Below are positions 52,301 to 58,869 of a stretch of 63,899 nt of DNA, one piece after another. Every line of letters starts with the position of its first letter. The first letter of the stretch is position 1. The translations under genes were made by a program, and so were the position numbers. The stretch is taken from positions 1 to 63,899 of the IMG/VR virus record IMGVR_UViG_3300025853_010492; one strand, given 5' to 3'. The notes beneath the pieces were generated by a model. It saw nothing but the letters and a program-made list of their open reading frames with translations. It did no database searches and was not told the DNA's origin. This stretch comes from a virus.

Positions 52301-53424
52301 TCACTAGCATCTACATATCTACCAGGAGCAACTGTTCTTGTCTCAAAAATGTATCCATAGTTACCAGTTGGATACTCAAGTTGAGTAGCTCCACCATCAG
52401 AATCACATGTGAATCCAAGACCAGCGATGGTAACTCCCATACCAACGCTTAACTTATGCTCTCTATCGAGAACAAATGTACCAATACCTGTTCTAAAGTC
52501 GTACTTAGCATCAACGACATTCATTACAGGAGCGTTTGCATCAACTTTAATCTTAAAGACAGATGCATCAACTCCAGCTGCAGTGGTTACAATACCAGTA
52601 TACTTGAGAGGTCCAACGCCATCAGCGACAAGACCGAAGTTACCGAATGATGAGTTAGAGTTGGTAAGGTCGCAAGCACCACCTGACTGACAAAGGATTG
52701 CGGTATCTGAACAGATGGTGAACATGGACACCAACTGAGCGAATGCTTCGTTGAAGATCTTAGCGCCTAAACCACCTGGGTTAATCTGGGTATAGGAGTC
52801 AAGAACCATGGACTTAATAGGTCCAATAGCATATTCACCATCAATATTCAGACCAATTGTGCCTGGAATAAAGTTGGTGCAGTTTTGAATATATGGCGAC
52901 TGATCAATATAAGGAACAACTTCTGGGTTAAATGTAACAATAGCACCATTAGACTTTTGCTCAGGTCCAATGAATGACATTTCTGCAATGTAGCATCCAT
53001 TGTCTAACCAGAACAAGTCTCCTTGATTTTTTGGAGTAACCGTAACTTCACGAAGTGAGTCTCCAACGACTGATACGTTATCGGGAAGTACGATTGGGTT
53101 ATCTTCTAGATAAACTCCAGCACTAATTTTAATAACTGTTCCTGGGACAGACTCTGCGACGGCAGCTTTAATGGTTCTTTTTGCGTCTCCGAGTTTCTTA
53201 CCTGTGTTGTTGTCGTTACCATCTTGCGTTACATATAGGACATTTATTACCGTTGCTCCAGCACCGACTCTAACGATGTCCGTTCCAATGCCAGGACGTT
53301 CTCTAGCAATGTAAATCTCGCCATCATTAGTGTTGATGGCGATTTCACCTAATGGAAGGTCAGAAACTGACGGTATTTTGTTTGGTACAGAAGATCTTTT
53401 AAATCTAATCTTAGGATTTGCCAT
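43333..53424 (-). CDS. Giant repeat virion protein, 3363 aa
   Basis: The N-terminus PKIRFKRSSVPNKIPS leads into a right-handed beta-helix-like domain (DGNDNNTGKK, AKRTIKAAV, GTVIKISAGVYLED, VSVVGDSLRE), as in pectate-lyase-like tailspikes. Next are about ten copies of a 40-residue unit (RSRFYDSYRLIQQNKQEIVD, then HPDFYFPGD), with two more later. About 12 copies of a roughly 120-residue unit follow (GGFKCARDIGYFIDSVSTDV, then GEE, AGEFMKDAITNQLY, GISSG, ACQDVQDNIDTLVGIVT). Five Ig-like or beta repeats lie around the middle (TFTCAMDG). The C-terminus has VTIADPTTEWG and GDGLIINQNTGTISG. It is a very long structural adhesin or fibre; paired Cys in the long units may cross-link chains. Confidence 0.85.
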   Translation of the reverse strand: MANPKIRFKRSSVPNKIPSVSDLPLGEIAINTNDGEIYIARERPGIGTDIVRVGAGATVINVLYVTQDGNDNNTGKKLGDAKRTIKAAVAESVPGTVIKISAGVYLEDNPIVLPDNVSVVGDSLREVTVTPKNQGDLFWLDNGCYIAEMSFIGPEQKSNGAIVTFNPEVVPYIDQSPYIQNCTNFIPGTIGLNIDGEYAIGPIKSMVLDSYTQINPGGLGAKIFNEAFAQLVSMFTICSDTAILCQSGGACDLTNSNSSFGNFGLVADGVGPLKYTGIVTTAAGVDASVFKIKVDANAPVMNVVDAKYDFRTGIGTFVLDREHKLSVGMGVTIAGLGFTCDSDGGATQLEYPTGNYGYIFETRTVAPGRYVDASESIEANRTEILDKSLASIAFKHPDFYFPGEAQTNASSRFYDSYRLIQQNKQEIVDRSLAEISVNHPDFYFPNDLQTNARSRFFDSYRLIQQNKQEIIDRSLASISLENPDFYFPDSSRNRFKDSYNLVNANRDELIDKSLATISLYHPDFFFPDDPETNERSRFFDSYRLILDNKQEIVDKALAGISFKYDMFDYFLFPGDTETTSRSRFYDSYRLIQQNKQEIVDKSLASVALNYDQFYFPGDLETNARSRFADSYRLIQQNKQEIIDKSLGAIAIDHPDFYFPGDDQTTGRSRFYDSYRLIQQNRQEIVDKSLAAIALDYHVSAGVGKTFAFPGDEYTNARSRFFDSYRLIQTNRRELIDRSIGNIVVNYDQYPTDWVFPGDDVTNARSRYYDSYRLIQKNKTDIVNAAWLATRNQYPAILSTETKCKRDLGYFVDAVSLDVLTGGNSYSQDFTLQYFANNQLITNGIDGEEVQSIYAFNQARDKMYEAITNNLSYTDAGITTAPGASSNSDSAACQDVQDTIATLVLIITEAIANEQTGSFAATRNVGYFAQAGIGTTSTPGGFKCARDIGYFIDSVSTDVFTGGNVYSREFILEYFDDGTGQPIGEGLYEEELQSLYGFIGAGEFMKDAITNQLYTKNLGISSGPAVYNGPGIAYTVYQSGNADACQDVQDTIDTLVGIVTSVVGLGTTATAGDVTATINQGYFVASDAGTPVVGFGTTSSPGGFKCARDTGFFIDAISIDLFTAGNYYSDGFALQYFDNAAPIINGLLGEEGPSIVAFEAAGEYMKDAITNQLFNKDVGISSGTAYFGVGSTNIPVLRSGNENACLDVQDNIDSLVGIVTVAVGLGTTGQLPTTTGALDLGEFNQSLGISTFSPGGFTCGRDIRFLVDAISTDLFTGGNAYAAGFLRNQFKAAAGWKPTDATYDPATGDFTAIIGAGHPLQTNDVIYLDKEGFTFTCAMDGNKTEHSLPTIGQLAYTNGLTITGTSATSFTVNVGASGTDWSFNPTAATYDPATGDFTVTVGEHSLSVGEGVIIEDNSFTFSCAMDGFQAQKTYPRPGIDPFAGRSVKITSVTSDTLTVNVGASGPNKYFTPTAADYNAATGDLTVTVGQHGLGVGRGVILEDNSFVFTCDQDGNATQHSYPRSTDPISGVSTSITAVGMSTHTVTNATYDAASGDVVLTVASHGFTKGDYIKLDDASLTFTCVLDDNTVSKAYPRAGYDYASGRWLEISEVTPNTFKINIGASSYTGAHTFVSATANGLKKQTGTFTINVGDAGIAAGSVHTFVYAEGNAIRHEPQTTHQFVSADAGAVKHLPQSAHTFVRATTDSVKSYEPAYRGWITSGLAGEEAPSNSAFIAAGGLIKKALTNQLYRKDVGISSGAATYGGAGGDIPVLPSGNINSCQDVQDNVDTLVGIVTAVVGLGTTATFADAPTSINSGYYDVTAGIGTTSSPGGFKCARDLGFLVDAVSTDIHAGGNTYTRDFSLLYFDGAGNPISNGLVGEEAQSLIAFESASGYMKQAITNQLNAKDVGISSGKAAFNGPGGNIPVLLSGNAEACTDVQAAIENLVGIATVAVGLGTTTSLPAETKGNFLINTDPFTKLTIQNTAGFGNTTPGGVKCARDVGYLVDALAIDVFTGGNSYSRDFTLFYFDGAGNPTTNGLLGEEAPSIVAFDFVADLAKKAVTNQLNRKDVGISSGPATYVGGGTSEAVLPSGNANACQDVQDNIDTIVGIVTVAIGAGATTGLPTLNEGYFNQAGIGTTSSPGGFKCARDLGYLADAVAGDLYTGGNKNIVGFALSYFDGAGNPITNGLLGEESESVTAFTAFGDLSRAAVTNQLNAQDLTLSPDWVTGDNRNPDSCADVQNFIENLVGIATVAVGLGTTTSLPVVNKGFDERDDEQYRYFDSYRLIQQNRQEVIDRSIGSIAQGYDAYDTFFFPGDLEENARSRFYDAYRMIQLNKDVIVGLAFTDAVNNPNFNAFNFSAVEDKCKRDTGFFIDAISLDVLIGANKYATEFTLQYFDGAGNPITGGLVGEEDESIFVFQAAAKYMKNALTNNLVGAAYSDLTVSAGGTYFGVGSDVTNTDPTACLDIQDQVDTLTGIVTATVAAGNTTGLPTITGGIFDQSVSAGATTPGGYKCARDIGFFVDAVSTDVFIAGNKYSQEFTLQYFNESGAVYIDGGEVAPTVVGLGGAGEFMKDALTNQLYRKDVGISSGPATYGGPGVAHTVFISGNALACQDVQDNVDTLVGIVTVALGAGTTASLSGLTYNTGIFDRASGIGSTENPGGYKCARDLGFLIDAVATDVFSGGNIYSRGFSEQYYYADGTKIRGGLEGEEVPSLTAFRYSGEFMKDAITNQLYRKDLTLSTGPANYGGVGIVTYTASGNENTCQDVQGNIDNLVGIITTVIGAGNTSDLYDGTIGVTEGYFTLNLGEFGQTVGFGTTAGDLVGLGTTSSPGGYKCARDIGYLVDAVATDVFVGGNTYSKDFARQYFDGNGRPITPGLNAEKTESVTAFIAAGDLMAKAVSNQLYAKDLTLTFGPEVYGSGGYTVVYTRSGNPDACQDVQDFISNRIGIITESIGIGTLTTLDNYVDNPGSFLDQENKCRRDIGYFVTSVRDDLENSTNANTIAAVNYYFDEEGEPLAKGLLGEEVETVTAFRASADYMQLAINNQLNNKNFDLLDDAAYGSNNTPEACQNVQDTIDNLIGIATDAILKGEPSPVRISAASTFFTANVGKGPFAHYYTPGSGGTVQINAQRPFDGQVAVFDKLYYQLDKIQVTNGGSGYTETPEVTIADPTTEWGVPAQAIATVENGSVISVEVVSSGRGFVVPPAVSIAAPQGAGGVQARIVPSIYPSYFTVSKATLPDKVTGISTVTFDTQVPYDVGVGMDVYFYKQSRVLASSHAFEYIGSGINVKTALPQNGGVTIPENETVNLNGGLVVFTSTDQSGNFKIGDGLIINQNTGTISGTSYSKSLFSTLTPFILALGGE

Positions 53425-53457
53425 TAACCCAATTGCAGAAAGTTGTTTTTGTTAATT

Positions 53458-53466
53458 TTATTTATA
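53458..53466 (-). promoter_or_regulatory. Late box TATAAATAA before the 3363-aa gene
   Basis: Minus-strand TATAAATAA, 33 bases before the ATG at 53424. Confidence 0.65.
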
Positions 53467-53477
53467 ATAAAGACGAC

Positions 53478-53990
53478 TCAAGCGCCATATACGCCACAAT
53501 CTAGTGTGATATTTGTTAGCAGTCTCTCTTCATTTACACAATCAATAACTTGAGACTTTCCAGCACAGTCATTAATCCAAAGAGCACCTGCTTCAATAGC
53601 AGCGTATGCTTCAGGAATAACACTGTTGCCGTCTAGCTCCGCACGCTGAACGAACTTCATTCTGTCATCATCATTATCATAATACATTACTGCTTTCTCT
53701 GATGCATTGGTAGCAGTATCAAAGTAGTTCAGAACAACACCAACATCATTACCTAAATCTTGAGATGGTGGAACTAACTCACCAGTTTCGGGATCATCTA
53801 CAAGACCAAGCTCAATCAGAGGGTCTCTAAGTGTAAAGGTCTCAGAATCTACTAGGAATCTACCACCATCAATTAAGAGGTCTCCTGTAATATTAGCATT
53901 ACCAATAACTGTCAAAACTGTTTCATTATCGGTATAATCTTCTATACCGATAGTCAATTCCCTCTGAGTTGGGCTTAAATATTTTGCCAT
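53478..53990 (-). CDS. Virion protein with shared fibre-base module, 170 aa
   Basis: The first 35 residues (AKYLSPTQRELTIGIEDYTD) are the same base module as in the 703- and 672-aa fibres. The rest is a short beta-rich domain (NANITGDLLIDGG, RDPLIELGLVDDPETG, CDGVYGA-like end). It may be a plug or connector that uses the same docking site as the longer fibres. A late box lies upstream at 54018-54026. Confidence 0.75.
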   Translation of the reverse strand: MAKYLSPTQRELTIGIEDYTDNETVLTVIGNANITGDLLIDGGRFLVDSETFTLRDPLIELGLVDDPETGELVPPSQDLGNDVGVVLNYFDTATNASEKAVMYYDNDDDRMKFVQRAELDGNSVIPEAYAAIEAGALWINDCAGKSQVIDCVNEERLLTNITLDCGVYGA

Positions 53991-54017
53991 TGTTGGAATC
54001 TTACGGGTTTTGTATTA

Positions 54018-54026
54018 TTATTTATC
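54018..54026 (-). promoter_or_regulatory. Late box GATAAATAA before the 170-aa virion gene
   Basis: Minus-strand GATAAATAA, 27 bases before the ATG at 53990. Confidence 0.6.
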
Positions 54027-54043
54027 GAAAGTATATTTCTAAA

Positions 54044-54559
54044 TCAATATTCTCCACCGTCAAAGTCGATTCTATTATCAAGATCAACATCAAGTTGATC
54101 AAGAAGCTCATCTGGAAGACCAGGCTCAATAGGATCTGTGACAGATGCTCTAAGAACTTCATCTGGATTCTTAACAGTATACTTGCCAGTAGATGCATCG
54201 TATATAATAATGTAGTTATTTTGCTCATTAGTAGAATCAACATCAGAAAGATTTCTGAATTGTGGAGAGACTACATTACTGAAGTAATCAATAACCTCTT
54301 GTGGCAATCCAGGTTGATTTGGTTCAGATATAACTGCAGAAGATAATACTTGGTCTGGGTTAACAGACTTATATGTCGCTGTTGCAGAGTCATACATTAA
54401 TACATACTGATCACTCTGATTTGACAAATCAACGTCTTGAAGATCTGCTAATTTTCTAGCCATAATTATTCCTGATCTTGTTGTGACATTGTACTTTCTT
54501 GTGGTCTTTGCTCCTACCGTTACTCCATAACTAATTGATCCTAGGATTCTATTACTCAT
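54044..54559 (-). CDS. Virion protein with an internal duplication, 171 aa
   Basis: Two halves repeat one another: LADLQDVDLSNQSDQYVLMY, TATYKSVNPDQVL, PNQPGLPQEVID against FRNLSDVDSTNEQNNYIIIY, TGKYTVKNPDEVL, PIEPGLPDELLD. The start at 54559 is supported by ATGA overlap and GGAGG upstream; an in-frame ATG at 54463 would give the duplicated part alone. It ends in FDGGEY, like the FDGGSY end of the 54934-55563 protein. Probably a small trimeric shaft or connector. Confidence 0.7.
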   Translation of the reverse strand: MSNRILGSISYGVTVGAKTTRKYNVTTRSGIIMARKLADLQDVDLSNQSDQYVLMYDSATATYKSVNPDQVLSSAVISEPNQPGLPQEVIDYFSNVVSPQFRNLSDVDSTNEQNNYIIIYDASTGKYTVKNPDEVLRASVTDPIEPGLPDELLDQLDVDLDNRIDFDGGEY

Positions 54560-54897
54560 CTGGTCGTGTCCTCCACAATTACAGTTCCAGTGATAACCCT
54601 AACAACAAAATCTAATTCAGTATTTTCAATAAAAATATCAAATTGATTTCTACCAGAAGGTAGAGTAGAAGTCATTGTTCTCCCCATAGATATATTAACT
54701 TCAGAGTCTGCAGTAGTAATTCCAACCTTAAATGGATACTCTTTGGGAGAAGATGGATGTTTTTTTAATATTGCTATTGCATTAGAATATAAGAGGTTCA
54801 ATGGACCTCCATCATCGCCTGTTAAAAAGAAGGAAGATTCAAAATCAGTTCCTTTTTCTATGACTAGATTAACTATGGAAGCCGAACCTGCTGTCAT
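54556..54897 (-). CDS. Virion protein, 113 aa
   Basis: A beta-rich protein (VNLVIEKGTDFESSFFLTGDD, NSAIAILKKHP-like centre, FDIFIENTELDFVVRVITG) of a kind often seen as the N-terminal domain of phage baseplate upper proteins. It is coupled to the next gene by ATGA. Baseplate or fibre-attachment role is inferred from position. Confidence 0.65.
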   Translation of the reverse strand: MTAGSASIVNLVIEKGTDFESSFFLTGDDGGPLNLLYSNAIAILKKHPSSPKEYPFKVGITTADSEVNISMGRTMTSTLPSGRNQFDIFIENTELDFVVRVITGTVIVEDTTR

Positions 54898-54920
54898 TGT
54901 ACTATGATTAGATTTTTGAA

Positions 54921-54929
54921 CTATTTATC
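54921..54929 (-). promoter_or_regulatory. Late box GATAAATAG before the 113-aa virion gene
   Basis: Minus-strand GATAAATAG, 23 bases before the ATG at 54897. Confidence 0.55.
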
Positions 54930-54933
54930 GAAT

Positions 54934-55563
54934 TCAGTAGCTTCCACCATCAAAATCTGTTAACGCTCCGATACCACCAACATATCTCCATCCTTTTATG
55001 TAAACATCAGACCCACCAGATATTAATCCAGGAACATTATCACCTGAGAAATTTAAAACACCAGAAGAATAGTCAAAGAACCATTCATCATTACTTCCAC
55101 TACCACCTGCAGAAAGTTTAATGCCCCCAGCATTTGGGTCTCCAGCATAAACCTCTACGATATAATCTGGTCCGTATTGTGTGTCTATCCAATTAATAAC
55201 ATTGATAGAACTATTATCACCATATACAGATCTTGCAATAAAACTTCTTCTACCACCAACCGTATTATCTTCTGTCATTCTAAATGCATTTGTCTGCCCA
55301 TAAACTTCTATCAATTTGTATGATGGATATCTCCAATCGTCAGGAATGATAATTAAGTCTGTTGTTGGAGGAGTAACTGGTATTAATCCAGACTCAAACC
55401 ACAATCCATTATTTGATATGATTAAAGGTGATGGAAGTGCCTCAGCAAATGGTGCCTTCTTTGTTCCTGAAATACTAGAATCTTCAGCAATTCCTGTCTT
55501 TGATGAGGAATAACCTAACTTTTTTAAAAGGTAGTCAACCTTTTGTTGGATTGAAATTGCCAT
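54934..55563 (-). CDS. Virion protein, 209 aa; short form of the giant fibre base
   Basis: The first 45 residues (QQKVDYLLKKLGYSSSKTGI, SGTKKAPFAEALPSPLI) are nearly the same as the first 45 of the 4745-aa collagen-like fibre, and the rest continues similarly (YIVEVYAGDPNAGGIKLSA, WFFDYSSGVLNFSGDNVP against WFFDYAAGVLNFNGTVVP). It therefore looks like the base domain of the giant fibre without the shaft. It could occupy the same attachment site or be the ancestor from which the giant fibre grew. Confidence 0.8.
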   Translation of the reverse strand: MAISIQQKVDYLLKKLGYSSSKTGIAEDSSISGTKKAPFAEALPSPLIISNNGLWFESGLIPVTPPTTDLIIIPDDWRYPSYKLIEVYGQTNAFRMTEDNTVGGRRSFIARSVYGDNSSINVINWIDTQYGPDYIVEVYAGDPNAGGIKLSAGGSGSNDEWFFDYSSGVLNFSGDNVPGLISGGSDVYIKGWRYVGGIGALTDFDGGSY

Positions 55564-55581
55564 TTCTTTTAGATCTTAGTA

Positions 55582-57600
55582 TTAGGTATTTCTAAATGAC
55601 AAAGTGTTGATCTGATTTCCAGAATTCAATTTAAATCTAACTAGAATTCTATTGTTAGCATCATTTGACGATGACTCAGTTCCAAATACTGCAGTAAAGG
55701 TTCCTGTAGATCCTGTCATATTACCAGCAAATGCTGCTCCAGGAAGAGCAGTTGTTGGAATACCAGAACCACGGTATGCTTGGAACATATCTGCCCAACC
55801 ATTAGTACCAGATAAAGATGAAGTCCATGCAGGATTATCAGGCATACAAATCCAACATCCTGTATAAGAACCATTAACTACAATTTCAAACTCAGAGACA
55901 TTAGATCTTATAAACTGCATTTGAAAATATTGTGATCCTGTTCTACCTACAGAGTAATCTGGTCCAACTGGAAGATGACCTGTGGAATAATTTGTTTGGT
56001 CATGCTTCAAGTCTCCACCAACAACAACAGCTTCGTAGGTTGGCATAGTATTAGAAGCAACCCAAGTGGTATAAACAGGAGTTGGATTATCCCCAGCAGA
56101 TCCAGCATTTACTCTAACTGCATTTCCAGATCCAGTTCCCAAAGTTTGAACTAAAATATTATCTTCATCAATCACATTTGTTCTAGCAGTTGTACCCATA
56201 ATATTTACAATTTGTGGTATAGTCGCACGTACAACATCAGATCCATAAGGAGTTGATGCAGTATAGTTTGAAAACTTTTGGTTATCTGCAGTTACTCTAA
56301 TATGAAGATCTCTAGGTGTCTGTGAAACTGTACAAGTAACTCCAACACCAACTCCAAAATTTCTTACTGGTGGATTAACTCCATTAGTAAAATCTGTATA
56401 AGATTTATTACCACCATTCTGGAATCCTGTAGTTTGTCCAGAAGAAGTTAAGAATGTATTGTTAGAATACATATCACCAGTTGCATTCTGGCAAATGATC
56501 TCATAAAAGAATGCATTGTTAGATGCTTGTGTATAATGAGGAATTCCAGAAGAATAATTAAATGTTGGTGAAGGTGGAGTTATTGGAGTTGTTGAGATTA
56601 GGACTGGTGCAGATACTGCACTCGGATCTTCATAGTACAAATATTTTTCAGACTCATAGATATTTGTATCTACCTGATGTTGAATATATGCCATATTAAA
56701 GCCATTGGGTGAATTGGCATTTAATATTCTAGAATCATAAACCTCATAAAAATCCGATGCAATACCAGTATTTCTAGATGAGAAGAATGCATCTTTATCA
56801 TTTAAGATTTCTAATGCACCATAAACTCCATCATCACTAGTAGCATCGTTAGTAATACTATTGTCTGGATTGATGACATCGTTACTTGTCATCATTCTTT
56901 GCCCCTCAACACTGAAGTTGATCATTGCATTTACATTGCCTTGATCTCCAGGACCATACTCAGTTAACCAAGTAGAGGTAACTGAGTTGCTGGTATTTCT
57001 TGGGTATTGTGTTCCAGCAGAAGGAGAAAAAACACCAACAGTATTATTTGTAAACGCAAATCCAGAACAAAGTCTTGCAACTCCAAGTCCAACCAGATCC
57101 AAAGGTGCATTTAAAACTGTTGCTGGTGGTTTTGGAACTAGTTTACCAAGAATAAAGTTTATATCATTGATAGAATTTTTGGTAAAATCGTCAATCTCAA
57201 TTTCAACTGCTCCAGGTTTAAATCCACCATCAGGTTCTCCAAACCTCAATGGACCATAGTATTCTCCAGCAGAAACAAAATTGTTAACATCTACATAGTC
57301 CCTAAAAATTGTAGGACCATTTACATCTAAATCTCTTTCTGGAGATGCTGTGGTATTACCAATAGATACCTTTCCCCTAAAGCTACTAACTCCAGAGACA
57401 ACAGTATCATTTGATTTGAGAGTAGTATCAACATTTAAAACTCCAGAAACTAAACCATCTCCCTGAACGTGGAAGTCTGACTTAGCTTCTGAAGTTTTTA
57501 TACCGACATTACCAGTTACCTGAAGAGCAGTTTCATTGTCAGTATATGAGGCAACACCTACTCTTAGTTTTCTGTTTAGTTGACTTAAGTATTTTGCCAT
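55582..57600 (-). CDS. Tail-fibre/virion protein, 672 aa
   Basis: Same architecture as the 703-aa fibre: base module (AKYLSQLNRKLRVGVASYTD), short shaft (VTGNVGIKTS, SGVLNVDTT), and a long C-terminal domain matching its partner through GTTARTN, GNAVRVNAGS, GTNGWADMFQAYRG and ILVRFKLNSG. The two copies lie 15 kb apart and differ mainly in the shaft. Receptor binding is the likely role of the C-terminal domain. Confidence 0.85.
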   Translation of the reverse strand: MAKYLSQLNRKLRVGVASYTDNETALQVTGNVGIKTSEAKSDFHVQGDGLVSGVLNVDTTLKSNDTVVSGVSSFRGKVSIGNTTASPERDLDVNGPTIFRDYVDVNNFVSAGEYYGPLRFGEPDGGFKPGAVEIEIDDFTKNSINDINFILGKLVPKPPATVLNAPLDLVGLGVARLCSGFAFTNNTVGVFSPSAGTQYPRNTSNSVTSTWLTEYGPGDQGNVNAMINFSVEGQRMMTSNDVINPDNSITNDATSDDGVYGALEILNDKDAFFSSRNTGIASDFYEVYDSRILNANSPNGFNMAYIQHQVDTNIYESEKYLYYEDPSAVSAPVLISTTPITPPSPTFNYSSGIPHYTQASNNAFFYEIICQNATGDMYSNNTFLTSSGQTTGFQNGGNKSYTDFTNGVNPPVRNFGVGVGVTCTVSQTPRDLHIRVTADNQKFSNYTASTPYGSDVVRATIPQIVNIMGTTARTNVIDEDNILVQTLGTGSGNAVRVNAGSAGDNPTPVYTTWVASNTMPTYEAVVVGGDLKHDQTNYSTGHLPVGPDYSVGRTGSQYFQMQFIRSNVSEFEIVVNGSYTGCWICMPDNPAWTSSLSGTNGWADMFQAYRGSGIPTTALPGAAFAGNMTGSTGTFTAVFGTESSSNDANNRILVRFKLNSGNQINTLSFRNT

Positions 57601-57645
57601 TGAATCAAAGTTATGGGTTACTTCATGACAAAATTGATCGTATAT

Positions 57646-57654
57646 TTATTTATG
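57646..57654 (-). promoter_or_regulatory. Late box CATAAATAA before the 672-aa fibre
   Basis: Minus-strand CATAAATAA overlaps the end of cpeT and lies 45 bases before the fibre ATG. Confidence 0.6.
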
Positions 57655-58177
57655 TCTTACTCTGCTTGTCAAATTCAAACATTCCATGTTCAGATCCCCA
57701 AACCATTTTTTTAGTCTCTGGATCATAACCTCTATCAATGACTTTATACTTAGTTTTTGTTAATGCAGACATAGTAAATAAGAAAGACTTTTTACCATTT
57801 CTCTCTACAATACAATCACATCCCATAATTCTACCAACATACTGATTGTTTTCTTTTATAAAAATACAATCACAATTTTCATTTAATTCTAATTGATCCT
57901 CAGTAATTTGATCTAGATTTTTAAATTCAAGATGTTTTTTTCCATCTTTTACTTTATAACTTGAAACAATAATTCTATCGTTTACTTCTTTAAAGTCTAA
58001 AACAAATTGCCTATAAGGAGGTTCTCCTCTAACAGTATATTTTTGTTCTCCATAAATCATACCATTATCTAAGAGAACATGACGTAAACTAATTTGGGAG
58101 TATTGAGATGGATAAGAGAATGCTTGCCTTCTATTATTAAAAGATCCAAGTAACCATTCTTTAAACTCTTCAATCAT
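57650..58177 (-). CDS. cpeT: CpeT/CpcT-family phycobiliprotein lyase
   Basis: The family pattern is present: RQAFSYPSQYSQISLRHV near the N-terminus (CpcT/CpeT binding region), GEPPYRQFVLDF, NCDCIFIKEN with GRIMGCDC, and the diagnostic end DRGYDPETKKMVWGSEHGMF. CpeT/CpcT proteins bind bilin and attach it to a Cys of a phycobiliprotein beta subunit; phage CpeT-like proteins bind bilins and may act as chaperones. At 175 residues it is slightly shorter than host forms. The ATG overlaps the ho1 stop (ATGA), so it is made together with heme oxygenase. Confidence 0.92.
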   Translation of the reverse strand: MIEEFKEWLLGSFNNRRQAFSYPSQYSQISLRHVLLDNGMIYGEQKYTVRGEPPYRQFVLDFKEVNDRIIVSSYKVKDGKKHLEFKNLDQITEDQLELNENCDCIFIKENNQYVGRIMGCDCIVERNGKKSFLFTMSALTKTKYKVIDRGYDPETKKMVWGSEHGMFEFDKQSKT

Positions 58178-58869
58178 TCGGTACTTCCTCTCCTTGTACG
58201 ACGTGTTAATGTAGAAAATAAAACTTTACCTATGGCAGAAATCAAATTACCTTCAATTTCATTAAACACATTCATATTTAATTTGAATGCATAATTTGCC
58301 TCTTCAATTATATCATCAATTTCATGTTGGTCAAAGGGCAATTCATCTAACACATTTCTATAATTAGTTTTAAATTCTTTCTCGTCTGGAATGTCAGTAA
58401 AAAGATAAAAGTTCATTCCTGCATCATCAACCTTCAATGCAGTTTGAGCAATACTTTTTAAGAGTTGTCCTCCAGACAAATCTCCAATATACCTAGTGTA
58501 ATGATGTGCAATTAAAAGATCCTGATTAGACTTAGAGACTTCTTTAATTCTTGCAACATATTCTTTACAAGACTTTGTTTGTGTAATTAAATCTCTCCAA
58601 TCAATACCAAGATAATATTGCAAGTCTTTTTCTAAAGACTTTTTGCGGAACAATTCAGGATAATAAATGTTACGCAAAATGGTATCACTTTTATGATTCT
58701 CAAACTCCTCTTCCATTGCAGAGTATATAAAATATAAATCTGAGAGAAGTCTAATATAAGATTTTTTTTCAACAACCCCTTTTAAAAAGCAGGTAATAAA
58801 TCCTGTGTTCTCTGCCATAGTATGGGACTTTTTAGTTCCCTCTCTAATTTGTTTAGATAGATCTGTCAT
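58174..58869 (-). CDS. ho1: Heme oxygenase
   Basis: Heme oxygenase hallmarks: proximal His16 in GTKKSHTMAE, and the distal-helix sequence HHYTRYIGDLSGGQLL with the Gly-rich DLSGG that bends over the heme. At 231 residues it matches cyanobacterial HO1. It opens heme to biliverdin IXalpha with ferredoxin as reductant, supplying PcyA. It is coupled by ATGA both to cpeT downstream and to the GT25 gene upstream, so it is part of the glycan operon transcript. Confidence 0.97.
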   Translation of the reverse strand: MTDLSKQIREGTKKSHTMAENTGFITCFLKGVVEKKSYIRLLSDLYFIYSAMEEEFENHKSDTILRNIYYPELFRKKSLEKDLQYYLGIDWRDLITQTKSCKEYVARIKEVSKSNQDLLIAHHYTRYIGDLSGGQLLKSIAQTALKVDDAGMNFYLFTDIPDEKEFKTNYRNVLDELPFDQHEIDDIIEEANYAFKLNMNVFNEIEGNLISAIGKVLFSTLTRRTRRGSTE

